A stretch of DNA of 64,000 nucleotides from an uncultured Bacteroidales bacterium (GCA_902774055.1 CACYGX010000013.1:1-64000), one strand, 5' to 3'; positions 36,733-46,682 are shown, counted from the stretch's first letter. Notes: generated by a model from the sequence alone, not told the origin. Program-made: numbers and translations.

Positions 36733-39700
36733 ATGCATAAACTGATAAAACTTCAAGTGGTTGTGGTGGCATTGATGGCCCTGTGTGGCATCGGTGTAGC
36801 CAACGCGTTCAGCTCGTTTCACTATACTGCCCATTCCAAATTATCCAGTGGCAAGTGGGTGAAGATTTCAATTCCCGAGACGGGCGTTTATGAAATCACC
36901 TATGACGAATTGCGAGAAATGGGATTTAACAACCCCAGCCAGGTGAGACTCTACGGTGCTGGCGGAGCCCGCATGAACGAGAAACTTGAGATGTCGGCGG
37001 TAGATGACTTGAAACTTGTTCATGTCATGCGTGTGGGCGAGAAACTTTGTTTCTACGGCATTGGCCCCGTCAATATGTCATTGACGGGCTCTGAGAGCAC
37101 CCCGCATTATGTGCGCACTTTTAACCCCTATTCCCTGGTGGGGTGTTACTTCTTGACCGAGGAGAGCCGTGCCGAACTCGGAATCGATGCCATGCCCCAG
37201 CCGACCGTGAGTGACTATATCAACACGCCAGTCAGCCTCGATTACTTTTTCCATGAGAAGGAACTGGTGTCAGGCTCCCAGACGGGCAAGGAAATGCAGG
37301 GTGAGAACATGATGGACACGCGTGTGATGGTCGATTACTACCTGCCGCAACTGGCCGACAGCACCATTGTCCTGAACACGTGCATCGCGGCCAATTTGAA
37401 TTATAATGCTAACAACGGAAGCGCTGTCGGTTACGTTGTGGGTATCATCCACAGTGGCGGAGCCCATGACACCACTTCCTATGCAGCAAACTCGGCACGC
37501 ATCATGGGCACCACCAATAGCCATACCTTCTATAATTCGGCGTCGCCCTATGCTTACATGAAACTTAGCCACCCGGCTGAACGTGGCCAGTTTGAACCTT
37601 ACTTGAAATTATCTTACACGACCGAACCCACAATCCTGCTGAAGGCGCTGGATTACTTCATGATTACCTACAAGCGCAAGAATATCATCGGCAATAGTCC
37701 CGGCAACCAGATTGTGATGGGTTATGGTGCCAGCAATGGCAATGAGCGCTTCATGTTGCCCGAGGCCACTTCAACCACTATGGTGTGGCTTGTTACAGAC
37801 CCGACTAACCCCATGAGCGTGCAGCTGTCCCCCTATAATGAGTATAGCGGCAAGGGTTACTGCTACTATGCCAATGCGATGACCGATGCGATGTTTGTGG
37901 CGTTTGACCCGAACAAGACATTAAAGAAGGTCAATGTCGTCGGTCCTGTAGCCAACCAGAACCTGCACGGTATGGCAGCTCCCGACCTGCTCATTATCAC
38001 CGACAAAATGTATCACGAGCAGGCAGAGCGTGTCGCCGAGCTTCACCGTGCTGTTGATGGTATATCTGTAGCTGTCGTTGACCAGGACGAGATTTTTAAT
38101 GAGTTCTCGAGTGGTACCCGCGACGCTATGGGATACCGCTGGCTGTGCAAGTTGCTCTATGACCGCAACCCTGGCAAACTCAAGAACCTGCTGCTCTTTG
38201 GTACAGGATCGCTCGACAACCGCGAGATTTTTGGTAAGGTAGAGGGAAACCTACTCACTTATCAGAGTGATAACAGCAATATTGAGGACTATTCCTACAC
38301 CAGCGATGACTTCTTCGGCATTCTGGCCGACAACTCTGGCGCGAATCCCGCTGGGGAGAAACTCTCAATCGGCGTTGGACGCTTTACCTGTACCAGCGTG
38401 GCCGAAGCCCGTGATGACGTGGACAAACTTGTCGAGTACTATGCCAACCCCGATTATGGCGTGTGGCGCAACAATGCGCTGGTGGTCAGCGATTCTCCCG
38501 ACAAGGGCGAGTATATGTTCCAAGGAGAAATCTATAAGAACCTGATTGATAATGGGCTGAATACAGGCATGCATGCCACTACCATTCACAACTCCCAGTA
38601 TCCGCGACAAAATCCGGCCATCCACAAGGTCTATGAGGACAGGGTTGCTTATTATACGTCTGACGTTGCCAAGCAATTCCTGCGCGACCAGTTGGAGCAG
38701 GGCGTGTATTTTGCGACCTATGTGGGACATGCAGGCTCCATCGGTTTCACCAAGTACAGTAATTTGTGGGACAATAACGACGTGCTCAGCACCAGTTACA
38801 AGCACCTGCCCATCATGTCAACATCTTGCTGCAATGTAGCCCGCTTTGACGACGGTTCACACGGTGTTGCCGAGTTGATGTTCCACAAGCGTGACGGCGG
38901 AGCCATTGCCCTGCTGACAGCGAGCCGAATGGTGTACTCTAACCGCAACCATGCCTTGAACACCAATTTTATCAAGACCTTCTTTAAGGCGAAGAATAAC
39001 GGTGTGATGCCGACCCTGGGCGATGTGTACCGACAGACAAAGCTGTTGTTTACCAGTGCCGATTACAATAAGATGAAATTCTTCCTGCTGGGCGATCCCG
39101 CCATCAAGATTAACGTGCCACTGCCTCGCTTCAAGATCACCAACATCAATGGCACTGACATGAGCGACTCTACAGCCATGGCGCGTATCAATCCGCTCCA
39201 GCGCTATACTGTCAAGGCTCAGGTCGTGAATGCTAGCGGCAATCTCGACCAGACCTTTAATGGCGATGCCACCATGACCCTCTATGATAAGGCCGAACTC
39301 TTTATGGGCGGCGACAGCACAGCCTACTCGACCGCTAATGTTTACTTTAACCGTCCTAAACTTGGCGAAGTGGCCGGTAGGGTCCAAAATGGTATCTTCG
39401 TTGGGCAGATGGTGGTTCCTCGCAGCCCCAAGGCATCAGACGAGACCGTCGAAATTCACCTCTATGCCCACAAGGACAACTCCACCGAGATGGTGAATGG
39501 CGTGACCAATCGCGTGACCATGGCCCCCTATGATGAATCATCGGTGCTCAACGACAGCCAGGCACCCGTCATCAATGCGATGTTTGTCAATGACGAGACA
39601 ACGTTTACCGACGGTGCCATTGTGGGCCCGAATTCCATCCTCTATATTACGGCTAGCGATAACGATGCCGTCAATATGCAGGCTTATGACCTCTTGAACG

Positions 39701-40215
39701 CCACGAGGCTCTTGCTGGATGGCGGCAAGACATCGTGTTCCGACCTCATGAGCTATGTGACAGCGGGTGAAGACGGCAAGTCATTGCATGTGGAGTATCC
39801 GCTTGCCAACTTGACTCCTGGGGTGCACACGGCAACGTTTACCATCTGTGACCTGATGGGACTGACGTCATCGCGCACAATCAATTTTGTCGTGGGACAG
39901 GACAATAGCGCGACGCTGGTGGCCGATAAGTTGCCCGTTTACCTCAATGAGAGGATTGTCAACTTTGATGTCAATCAGCACAACGTGAAGAGCAATTCCG
40001 AGTTTGTGGTACGCGTGACCGATGCTTTGGGCAATCTGGTATGGAAGACCACCACTACGGCATTCCCCATAGCTTGGAACCTCACTGACCTCAATGGCGA
40101 GGTGGTGAAGCCAGGCCTGTACCGCTACTACGGTACCTATAGCGACGGCTTCAACTACGGCGGCACGTCAATCAGCAACCTGATCGTGCTGGATCCCATC
40201 AAGACGTCCAACTAA
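36733..40215 (+). CDS. PorU-like C25 peptidase family protein, third tandem paralog
   Basis: 1160 residues, the most diverged of the three. The signal peptide is MHKLIKLQVVVVALMALCGI with cleavage near NAFS. H666 lies in TYVGHAGSIGF and C700 in MSTSCCNVARFD, with TSCCNV in place of TACCNV, followed by GGAIALLTASRM. The N-terminal SKLSSGKWVKISIPETGV and C-terminal EFVVRVTDALGNLVWKTTT are conserved with PorU and the other paralogs. It has its own promoter and leader and ends at a strong bidirectional hairpin. The class is certain. Whether it acts as a sortase, a peptidase or neither is open. Confidence 0.88.
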   Translation: MHKLIKLQVVVVALMALCGIGVANAFSSFHYTAHSKLSSGKWVKISIPETGVYEITYDELREMGFNNPSQVRLYGAGGARMNEKLEMSAVDDLKLVHVMRVGEKLCFYGIGPVNMSLTGSESTPHYVRTFNPYSLVGCYFLTEESRAELGIDAMPQPTVSDYINTPVSLDYFFHEKELVSGSQTGKEMQGENMMDTRVMVDYYLPQLADSTIVLNTCIAANLNYNANNGSAVGYVVGIIHSGGAHDTTSYAANSARIMGTTNSHTFYNSASPYAYMKLSHPAERGQFEPYLKLSYTTEPTILLKALDYFMITYKRKNIIGNSPGNQIVMGYGASNGNERFMLPEATSTTMVWLVTDPTNPMSVQLSPYNEYSGKGYCYYANAMTDAMFVAFDPNKTLKKVNVVGPVANQNLHGMAAPDLLIITDKMYHEQAERVAELHRAVDGISVAVVDQDEIFNEFSSGTRDAMGYRWLCKLLYDRNPGKLKNLLLFGTGSLDNREIFGKVEGNLLTYQSDNSNIEDYSYTSDDFFGILADNSGANPAGEKLSIGVGRFTCTSVAEARDDVDKLVEYYANPDYGVWRNNALVVSDSPDKGEYMFQGEIYKNLIDNGLNTGMHATTIHNSQYPRQNPAIHKVYEDRVAYYTSDVAKQFLRDQLEQGVYFATYVGHAGSIGFTKYSNLWDNNDVLSTSYKHLPIMSTSCCNVARFDDGSHGVAELMFHKRDGGAIALLTASRMVYSNRNHALNTNFIKTFFKAKNNGVMPTLGDVYRQTKLLFTSADYNKMKFFLLGDPAIKINVPLPRFKITNINGTDMSDSTAMARINPLQRYTVKAQVVNASGNLDQTFNGDATMTLYDKAELFMGGDSTAYSTANVYFNRPKLGEVAGRVQNGIFVGQMVVPRSPKASDETVEIHLYAHKDNSTEMVNGVTNRVTMAPYDESSVLNDSQAPVINAMFVNDETTFTDGAIVGPNSILYITASDNDAVNMQAYDLLNATRLLLDGGKTSCSDLMSYVTAGEDGKSLHVEYPLANLTPGVHTATFTICDLMGLTSSRTINFVVGQDNSATLVADKLPVYLNERIVNFDVNQHNVKSNSEFVVRVTDALGNLVWKTTTTAFPIAWNLTDLNGEVVKPGLYRYYGTYSDGFNYGGTSISNLIVLDPIKTSN

Positions 40216-40246
40216 GGAACAGCCCAATAGGGGAGGGCAATAAAGA

Positions 40247-40288
40247 AATATTGCGGCTGCATCCATGAGGATGTAGCCGCAATATTTT
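40247..40288. terminator. Bidirectional terminator between the third PorU paralog and ferredoxin
   Basis: AATATTGCGGCTGCATCC at 40247-40264 pairs with GGATGTAGCCGCAATATT at 40269-40286 with one wobble and a four-base loop. T-rich ends serve both converging genes. Confidence 0.8.
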
Positions 40289-40307
40289 AGATGAATTGTA
40301 GCTGATA

Positions 40308-40478
40308 TTATTCGCCGGGAGCGATTGCACCAGTGGGGCAAGCGTCAGCGCAGGTACCGCAATCCAAGCAGGTATCGGGGTCGATCGAGTAGATGTCGCC
40401 TTCCTTGATGGCGTCGGCGGGACAAACTGACTGGCAGGTTCCACAAGCTACACAGCTATCAGAAATTACATAAGCCAT
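40308..40478 (-). CDS. 2[4Fe-4S] ferredoxin
   Basis: 56 residues starting MAYVISDSCVACGTCQSVCP and continuing to IAPGE. Two CxxCxxCxxxCP motifs are present (CVACGTCQSVCP and CLDCGTCADACP), the full ligand sets of a clostridial-type small ferredoxin. Such proteins carry electrons for anaerobic enzymes like pyruvate:ferredoxin oxidoreductase. The gene stands alone on the minus strand with a TACCTTTG promoter box at 40531-40538 and a shared terminator downstream. Confidence 0.93.
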   Translation of the reverse strand: MAYVISDSCVACGTCQSVCPADAIKEGDIYSIDPDTCLDCGTCADACPTGAIAPGE

Positions 40479-40530
40479 TTTAGTGTGATTTTAAGTGAAT
40501 TGTTAATAATGTAAAAAGTAAACAGTGCAA

Positions 40531-40538
40531 CAAAGGTA
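40531..40538 (-). promoter_or_regulatory. Promoter -7 box of the ferredoxin gene
   Basis: Minus-strand TACCTTTG fits TAnnTTTG, 53 bases before the ATG at 40478. Confidence 0.6.
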
Positions 40539-40713
40539 GTGCTTTTATTTGATTCAATAAGCATTTTTTGATGTTTTTTCTTTGAAGACCTTATTTTTTT
40601 AGTGTTTATGTGGTTTTGCCACATGAATGTTGAATTGAAGTTGAATTAATGAGGTGGCGTCTCAACAAAACCAAAACTTTTTTTGCTTTTGTGTTCGACT
40701 TTCATTAATTTTG

Positions 40714-40721
40714 TACCTTTG
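40714..40721 (+). promoter_or_regulatory. Promoter -7 box of the eIF1-like gene
   Basis: TACCTTTG, 51 bases before the ATG at 40772. A TTTTG word at 40687-40691 is a possible -33 element. Confidence 0.6.
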
Positions 40722-40771
40722 ATAATCGAGAACCAGAAAAGTTTAATTGATCTATTTTTTTTCTTATTGAT

Positions 40772-41131
40772 ATGAACTCCGTTGACTGGAAAGACGCGCT
40801 GGGCAAGGCCTTTAACATGCCTGTCCCCGACAATGACGATAGTAATCAGGCCGAGCAGCAGCCCGAGGCCAAGGGCGATGCCCTGCAGCAACAAGGCAAG
40901 ACCCGTCTTGACATCATCCTTGAGCGCAAGGGGCGTGCGGGCAAGCAAGCGACCATCGTGACGGGGTTTGTGTGTGACGAAGACGCCCTCAAGCAGGTGG
41001 CATCGCGACTCAAGTCCTCGCTGGGCGTGGGCGGCAGTGCCCGCGGTGGAGAAATTTTGATTCAAGGCGACTTCAGGCAGCGGGTGCTTCAACTCCTCCT
41101 GGAAATGGGATTCAAGGCGCGCATCATCTAG
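40772..41131 (+). CDS. Translation initiation factor SUI1/eIF1-like protein (YciH family)
   Basis: 119 residues. The C-terminal 75 residues match SUI1/eIF1 (RLDIILERKGRAGKQATIVTGF; LKSSLGVGGSARGGEILIQG; GDFRQRVLQLLLEMGFKARI), ending as the family does. The N-terminal 40 residues are acidic and Gln-rich and probably disordered. The bacterial version is thought to affect start-site fidelity but is not essential in E. coli. It is 43 bases upstream of the AddA-like helicase and may be cotranscribed with it. Confidence 0.9.
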   Translation: MNSVDWKDALGKAFNMPVPDNDDSNQAEQQPEAKGDALQQQGKTRLDIILERKGRAGKQATIVTGFVCDEDALKQVASRLKSSLGVGGSARGGEILIQGDFRQRVLQLLLEMGFKARII

Positions 41132-41174
41132 TATTTTAACCCATATTAAGTAAAAAACACAGCAGGCATATATC

Positions 41175-44100
41175 ATGGCAGCCACTACCAATAATCATCC
41201 CCGCAACATGCTGGTCATGAAGGCATCGGCGGGCTCGGGAAAGACCTATAATCTAGCCTTACAGTACATCAAGCACCTGTTGTTCACTACCGATGAAACC
41301 GGGCGTTTAATCCCGCGTCGCGGCAGTGGTGATGACCGCATCCTGAACGCCCATCGCCTGTTGCTGGCCATTACCTTTACCAATAAGGCCACCGACCAGA
41401 TGAAGGGGCGCATCGTCGATGAACTCTACAACCTGGCGAGCGTGGGCAAGAAGAGCAAGTACCTGCAAGGCTTCATGAATGAGTCGGGGCTGCCCGAGGG
41501 TCGCGTTCGCGAGTTGGCGCGTATGGCCTTGAACGAGTTGATGCTCGATTACAGCAACTTCAACGTGAGCACCATCGACTCGTTTTTCCAGTCCATCTTG
41601 CGTAACTTCGCACGCGAGTTAGACCGTGATTTCAACTACGACATCCAACTCGAAGCCAAATATGCGATACGGGTGGCTATCCACAACTTCATGCTCTCGC
41701 TGGGACAAGAAGACAAGCCCACCGATGTTGATAGATGGGTGCATGACTATCAGCAGCATCAGTTGCGCGGTGACGCCGAGACCAAGAGTTGGCGCTTCTT
41801 TGAAGACGGGGGAACCTTTCTCAAGTTTGCCAAGGAGATTGACAGTGAGTTGTTCCGCAGCCGGATGAACAAGGTGCGCGACTATCTGGGCCATGTGGAT
41901 GAGAATGGGGACTTCAAGAGCGATTTCAGAAAAATACGTGAATTTAATAAATTCTTGACAACGGTTATCAACGATTGCAATCAAGAGAAGGAACCGCTAC
42001 GTGATGATATCGTGGCCTGCTTGCGGCCTTTGCCGTCCGACGCGCTGTTTGGCGGTAGGATTTTTGACTCGATAATGAATAATGGGGCCGACCCCGATAC
42101 AAAACTCCCTGGCCTGGCAAGCGACAAAGTTGCCAACCAGTTCAAGCCCAAGAATATGCCCGATGCCAGCGTCATTGACCGGCTCACTCAACTGGTAGAT
42201 AAATACCAGCGCTATCACCAGAGCGTTTTGCTCATGGAGTATGTCAAGGATAGGCTGGGCCTGTTGGGCATGCTGGGCATGATTGACGTGTATCTGGAGC
42301 GCTTCCGTCACGAGACCAACTCAATCCTGATTGGAGATACCAACGAACTCATCGGCACGGTGCTGGAGAGCGGCTCGGCCTTTGTCTATGAGCGCGTGGG
42401 CACGTTGATATCCCACTTCATGATTGATGAGTTCCAAGACACGAGCACCAAGCAATACGAGAACTTCCATGGCTTGTTGAAAGAGAGCCTGGCTAACGGT
42501 AACTTCAATATGCTCATCGGTGATGCCAAGCAGTCGATTTATCGTTTCCGCAATGCCGACCCGACCGTATTCCGCGAGAAGGTGAACCGGGATTTCGTGA
42601 ATGATATCTATGAGCCGCCGGTAAAGCCTGGCGCTCCCTCTTCGGTCAACTATCGTAGTTCGCGCCGTATTATCGAATTCAACAACGCGTTGTTTGCTTT
42701 TGTGGCGGAACAATATTCTGATAATCAGCCGGTAGCGACAACTTTTGGCGATGCAACCCAGGGAATGCCTCCCACTATTGACGAGGATAAGGTGCCAGGA
42801 TTTGTCAGGATTGTGACAGACAATTACCAACTTGTTGTGAATCCAGGCCAGCCTGTCAAAAAGCCATCGACCGGCAAGAAGGACAAGAAAGAGGAGAAGA
42901 AAGAAGAGAAGAAAGTCACTGTCCTCGACGTGCTGCCACAGTACTTGCTGCAGCTGCATGAGCGCTTTGATTGGGGCAGGATAGGCATTCTTGTAAATAC
43001 CCGCAAAGAAGGCAACAAGATTGTGGAGTGTATCCTGGATCACAACAGGAAGTCACCCGACAAGCACATCAGTATCATTTCGGGTGAGTCGTTGTTGCTT
43101 AGTAATTCGCCTATAGTGAGGCGCATCATCTCGATGTTGCGGTTTATAGACATCAGCCAGTATGGTGTTGTTGATGACGATGATACAGAACCCGACGAGG
43201 AGCCTAACACCCAAAATGCTCAACGAATGGCCAAGAAGCGCATCAGCGACCAGCGCATGTATTCAGCATTGAATGAGTTCATCAAGCGCATGGGAACCGA
43301 AGGCGACGCCAGTGCCGAGGCTAATGGAGCCCTGCTCGAGCAGTGCCTGGACGCGACATCAACAGCGGCTCCCGATGCTCAATCCCAAGATGACCGCTTC
43401 ATGCAGTTGCTCGAGAGCCTCCTGCCCAATGGCAACGAACTCACCACGCTGGTAAACATCGTCGAGTCGGTGATTGCCTATTTCCGTTCTAGTGATGTCA
43501 TGTGCAAGGAGGTGGACCGTGAGGCTGCCTTCCTGCTGGCCTTCCAGGACACGGTGATGAAGTTTGCGTCGATGCGCAACGGTGGCAGCCTGAGGGAGTT
43601 TCTCAAGTTCTGGGATGAGAAAAAGGACGCGCTCGCCGTCAACACCCGCGCCAGCAGCGACGCTATCAACATCATGACCATCCACAAGGCCAAGGGACTG
43701 GAGTTTGAATGCGTAGTGATACCCTTCGCCGCCTGGCAAATCAATGATAACTCCCGAGAAACGCATTACTGGATGCCGGGCGAGGCCTTTGTTGGCACTT
43801 TGCAGGACGGGCAGATGTGTGACCCGGCCATTGTGCCGCCACTCATCAATGTGAACAAGAAGGTGCTCGCAACGATGCGTGACAGCAACATGCTCAAGGA
43901 CAAGGCCCTGCATTTTGTTGACGATCAACGCACGGCAGTGCTCATCGATAACCTGAACAAGACCTATGTTGCTATGACGCGCCCCTGCACCGAGTTGCAC
44001 CTGTTTACCCAAGGCAGCACCAAGACCAACGACATGGACCAACTCTTGAAAGGCTTTGCCGAGGCCGACGGTAGCATCATGCGGGCGTTGAAGGATGTGC

Positions 44101-44762
44101 AGGATCAAGATACCGGATGGTTTGAGTATGGTGAATTGTCGTCGCGGGAGTTGATTGACAGCAAGCGCGAACAAGAGGTCGTTACTGCCCTGCAAGTGCC
44201 ATTGACCCAATACCGCGTCAGTGCCATCCCCGAAGATCTCAAGGTGAGAGTGGATCGTGCCTCCAGCGCCAGCATCGATGCGGGACTCAGGCTGCATAGC
44301 GTGATGAGTCAGATTCAAGACGTCAACGATGTGGACCGCGTCATTAATCAGGGTATTAAGCACGGTGTCATTACCAACAATCCTGAAGACCCCTGCAGCA
44401 TTGACAACGTCAAGAAGCACGTTTGCGCCCCGATCAAGGATCCGGCCAGCCGCGTTGCTGCATGGTTCGACCCCGCCAACAAAGTCTATAGCGAGCGCAC
44501 CATTACTGCAGCCAGTGATTCCATCTGGGACGATGGCGGCATCCAGAACCTGCGTCCTGACCGAATTATTCTGCGCCCTGACGGCACAATGCTTGTCATC
44601 GACTACAAGAGCGGTCAGCGTGGCGACAAGCGCTACCTGCACAAGTTGAACCAGTATATGGAAAAACTGCGTGCCATCTTTCCCGGTGTCCCCATCTATG
44701 GGCGCCTGTGGTATGTCCTCGAGGACACCATCATCGACGAAGGCGGCAAACCGCTCAAGTAG
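41175..44762 (+). CDS. UvrD/Rep-type helicase-nuclease, AddA-like
   Basis: 1195 residues, probably the large subunit of an AddAB/RecBCD-type end-resection complex. Walker A is ASAGSGKTYNLA at 17-28, followed by LLAITFTNKATDQMKGRI (Ia), MIDEFQDTSTKQY (II), LIGDAKQSIYRFRNADP (III), VNYRSSRRIIEFNNALF (IV), IMTIHKAKGLEFECVVIPF (V) and TYVAMTRPCTELHLF (VI). The C-terminal PD-(D/E)XK nuclease shows D1143-Y-K1145 after LRPDRIILRPDGTMLV. A Lys/Glu-rich linker lies near 560-580 and an acidic stretch near 675. No AddB partner gene is adjacent. The gene ends at a strong terminator. Confidence 0.9.
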   Translation: MAATTNNHPRNMLVMKASAGSGKTYNLALQYIKHLLFTTDETGRLIPRRGSGDDRILNAHRLLLAITFTNKATDQMKGRIVDELYNLASVGKKSKYLQGFMNESGLPEGRVRELARMALNELMLDYSNFNVSTIDSFFQSILRNFARELDRDFNYDIQLEAKYAIRVAIHNFMLSLGQEDKPTDVDRWVHDYQQHQLRGDAETKSWRFFEDGGTFLKFAKEIDSELFRSRMNKVRDYLGHVDENGDFKSDFRKIREFNKFLTTVINDCNQEKEPLRDDIVACLRPLPSDALFGGRIFDSIMNNGADPDTKLPGLASDKVANQFKPKNMPDASVIDRLTQLVDKYQRYHQSVLLMEYVKDRLGLLGMLGMIDVYLERFRHETNSILIGDTNELIGTVLESGSAFVYERVGTLISHFMIDEFQDTSTKQYENFHGLLKESLANGNFNMLIGDAKQSIYRFRNADPTVFREKVNRDFVNDIYEPPVKPGAPSSVNYRSSRRIIEFNNALFAFVAEQYSDNQPVATTFGDATQGMPPTIDEDKVPGFVRIVTDNYQLVVNPGQPVKKPSTGKKDKKEEKKEEKKVTVLDVLPQYLLQLHERFDWGRIGILVNTRKEGNKIVECILDHNRKSPDKHISIISGESLLLSNSPIVRRIISMLRFIDISQYGVVDDDDTEPDEEPNTQNAQRMAKKRISDQRMYSALNEFIKRMGTEGDASAEANGALLEQCLDATSTAAPDAQSQDDRFMQLLESLLPNGNELTTLVNIVESVIAYFRSSDVMCKEVDREAAFLLAFQDTVMKFASMRNGGSLREFLKFWDEKKDALAVNTRASSDAINIMTIHKAKGLEFECVVIPFAAWQINDNSRETHYWMPGEAFVGTLQDGQMCDPAIVPPLINVNKKVLATMRDSNMLKDKALHFVDDQRTAVLIDNLNKTYVAMTRPCTELHLFTQGSTKTNDMDQLLKGFAEADGSIMRALKDVQDQDTGWFEYGELSSRELIDSKREQEVVTALQVPLTQYRVSAIPEDLKVRVDRASSASIDAGLRLHSVMSQIQDVNDVDRVINQGIKHGVITNNPEDPCSIDNVKKHVCAPIKDPASRVAAWFDPANKVYSERTITAASDSIWDDGGIQNLRPDRIILRPDGTMLVIDYKSGQRGDKRYLHKLNQYMEKLRAIFPGVPIYGRLWYVLEDTIIDEGGKPLK

Positions 44763-44790
44763 CGGCATTGAAGGGCGAATGCCCAGTGAA

Positions 44791-44825
44791 AGAGACGCAA
44801 GATTTTGCGTCTCTACATTTTTTTT
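44791..44825 (+). terminator. Rho-independent terminator after the AddA-like gene
   Basis: AGAGACGCAA at 44791-44800 pairs with TTGCGTCTCT at 44805-44814, a 10-bp perfect stem with a 4-base loop, followed by eight T residues. Confidence 0.85.
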
Positions 44826-44826
44826 G

Positions 44827-44834
44827 TAATTTTG
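44827..44834 (+). promoter_or_regulatory. Promoter -7 box of argS
   Basis: TAATTTTG starts right after the previous terminator and lies 30 bases before the ATG at 44864. Confidence 0.6.
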
Positions 44835-44863
44835 CGGTTTAAATCATTTAACAAGGATATACT

Positions 44864-46648
44864 ATGTCGATAGATCAAATATTGGCCGAGGCTACCGCAC
44901 AGGCGGTGAAGGAGTTGTATGGTGTGGATTTCCCCGCCGAGAAAATTGTTCCCCAGACGACGAAGAAGGAGTTTGAGGGTAACGAAACGATTGTCGTGTT
45001 CCCGTTCTTGAAGGCGTCACACAAGGCGCCCGATGTGACGGCACAGGAGATTGGCGAGCACATGCTGGCCCACTGCGAGGCGGTGGAGAAATTTAATGTC
45101 ATCAAGGGCTTCCTGAATATCACCATCAAGCCTTCGTTCTGGACGGGCGTGCTGCAGCATGTGGCTTCAACCCCCAACTATGGTTTCACCGCCATGACCG
45201 ACGACAGCCAGCTGGTGATGATTGAGTACTCGTCGCCCAACACCAACAAGCCCCTGCACCTGGGACATGTGCGCAATAACCTCTTGGGTTACAGCCTTTC
45301 TAAGATTATGGAGGCCAACGGCTACAAGGTGGTCAAGACCAATATCGTCAACGACCGCGGCATCCACATCTGCAAGTCGATGCTCGCATGGCTCAAGTGG
45401 GGCAACGGCGATACGCCCGAGTCTACTGGCAAGAAGGGCGACCACCTGATTGGCGACTTCTATGTGGCCTTTGACAAGCACTACAAGGCCGAGATCAAGG
45501 AACTCGTCGAGAAGGGCATGAGCCCCGAAGAGGCCGAGAAGCAGGCTCCCCTGATCCAGGAGGCGCACGACATGCTGCGTCGCTGGGAGGCAGGTGATCC
45601 CGAGGTGCGCGCCCTGTGGGAGAAGATGAACAATTGGGTATATGAGGGCTTTGACGAGACCTATCGCCGCATGGGCGTCTCGTTTGACAAGATTTACTAC
45701 GAGAGCGATACCTATCTTGTGGGCCGCGACACCGTGCTCGAGGGACTCGACAAGGGCATCTTCTACCGCAAGGAGGACAATAGCGTGTGGGCCGACCTCA
45801 CGCCTGACGGCCTCGACCACAAGCTGTTGCTGCGCAGCGACGGCACTTCGGTCTATATGACCCAGGACATCGGTACCGCCCAGTTGCGTTACAAGGACTA
45901 TCCCATCGACCGCATGATCTATGTGGTGGGCAATGAGCAGAATTACCACTTCCAGGTGCTCTCGTTGCTGCTCGACAAGTTGGGCTTCAAGTGGGGTAAG
46001 GACTTGGTGCACTTCTCCTATGGTATGGTCGAGTTGCCCAATGGCAAGATGAAATCCCGCGAGGGCACAGTTGTTGATGCCGACGAACTCATGGACGAGA
46101 TGATTGCCACCGCAACCGACATGGCTAATGAGCCCGGCCGCTTGCAGGGTGTGCCCGAGGACGAGCGTGACGAGGTGCTGCGCAAGATCGGCTTGGGTGC
46201 CTTGAAGTACTTCATCCTCAAGGTGGATCCGAGGAAGACCATGCTGTTCGACCCCAGCGAGTCCATCGACTTCAATGGCAACACGGGTCCCTTTATCCAG
46301 TACACCTATGCCCGCATCCAGTCGGTGCTGCGCAAGTGCTGTGAGGACTACAAGGCCATGGATATCAGCACCGTGGCCCCCAACGAGAAAGAGACGTCAT
46401 TGATTCAGAAATTGGCCGACTTTAGCGCTGTTGTTGCCGATGCAGGACGTAATTACAGCCCTGCGCTCATCGCCAACTATACCTATGACCTGGCCAAGGA
46501 ATACAACCAGTTCTATCATGACTGCAGCATCCTCAAGGAGCAGGATGCAGCCGTTCGCTGCTTCCGTCAGCTCCTGAGCGAGACCGTCGGCGATGTCATC
46601 TGCCGCGCGATGTCGCTGCTGGGTATCGAGATGCCCAACCGCATGTGA
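44864..46648 (+). CDS. argS: Arginine--tRNA ligase
   Basis: 594 residues, charges tRNA-Arg with arginine in the cytoplasm. The N-terminal additional domain (about 1-110) is followed by the HIGH-type motif in SSPNTNKPLHLGHVRNNLLG. The KMSKS region is replaced by the ArgS form (MVELPNGKMKSREGTVVDAD). The anticodon-binding domain ends in ELLGIEMPNRM-type sequence (SLLGIEMPNRM), the usual ArgS C-terminus. Length fits Bacteroidetes ArgS. It has its own promoter and stands as a single gene. Confidence 0.97.
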   Translation: MSIDQILAEATAQAVKELYGVDFPAEKIVPQTTKKEFEGNETIVVFPFLKASHKAPDVTAQEIGEHMLAHCEAVEKFNVIKGFLNITIKPSFWTGVLQHVASTPNYGFTAMTDDSQLVMIEYSSPNTNKPLHLGHVRNNLLGYSLSKIMEANGYKVVKTNIVNDRGIHICKSMLAWLKWGNGDTPESTGKKGDHLIGDFYVAFDKHYKAEIKELVEKGMSPEEAEKQAPLIQEAHDMLRRWEAGDPEVRALWEKMNNWVYEGFDETYRRMGVSFDKIYYESDTYLVGRDTVLEGLDKGIFYRKEDNSVWADLTPDGLDHKLLLRSDGTSVYMTQDIGTAQLRYKDYPIDRMIYVVGNEQNYHFQVLSLLLDKLGFKWGKDLVHFSYGMVELPNGKMKSREGTVVDADELMDEMIATATDMANEPGRLQGVPEDERDEVLRKIGLGALKYFILKVDPRKTMLFDPSESIDFNGNTGPFIQYTYARIQSVLRKCCEDYKAMDISTVAPNEKETSLIQKLADFSAVVADAGRNYSPALIANYTYDLAKEYNQFYHDCSILKEQDAAVRCFRQLLSETVGDVICRAMSLLGIEMPNRM

Positions 46649-46682
46649 TGGTATGAAACATTGGCATTGTAAAAACAGCCGC

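Noticed and set aside
40199..40444. 81-codon minus-strand frame overlapping the ferredoxin
   Set aside because: Its translation has no ferredoxin cysteine pattern and runs through the terminator. The real gene is the other minus-strand frame at 40308-40478.
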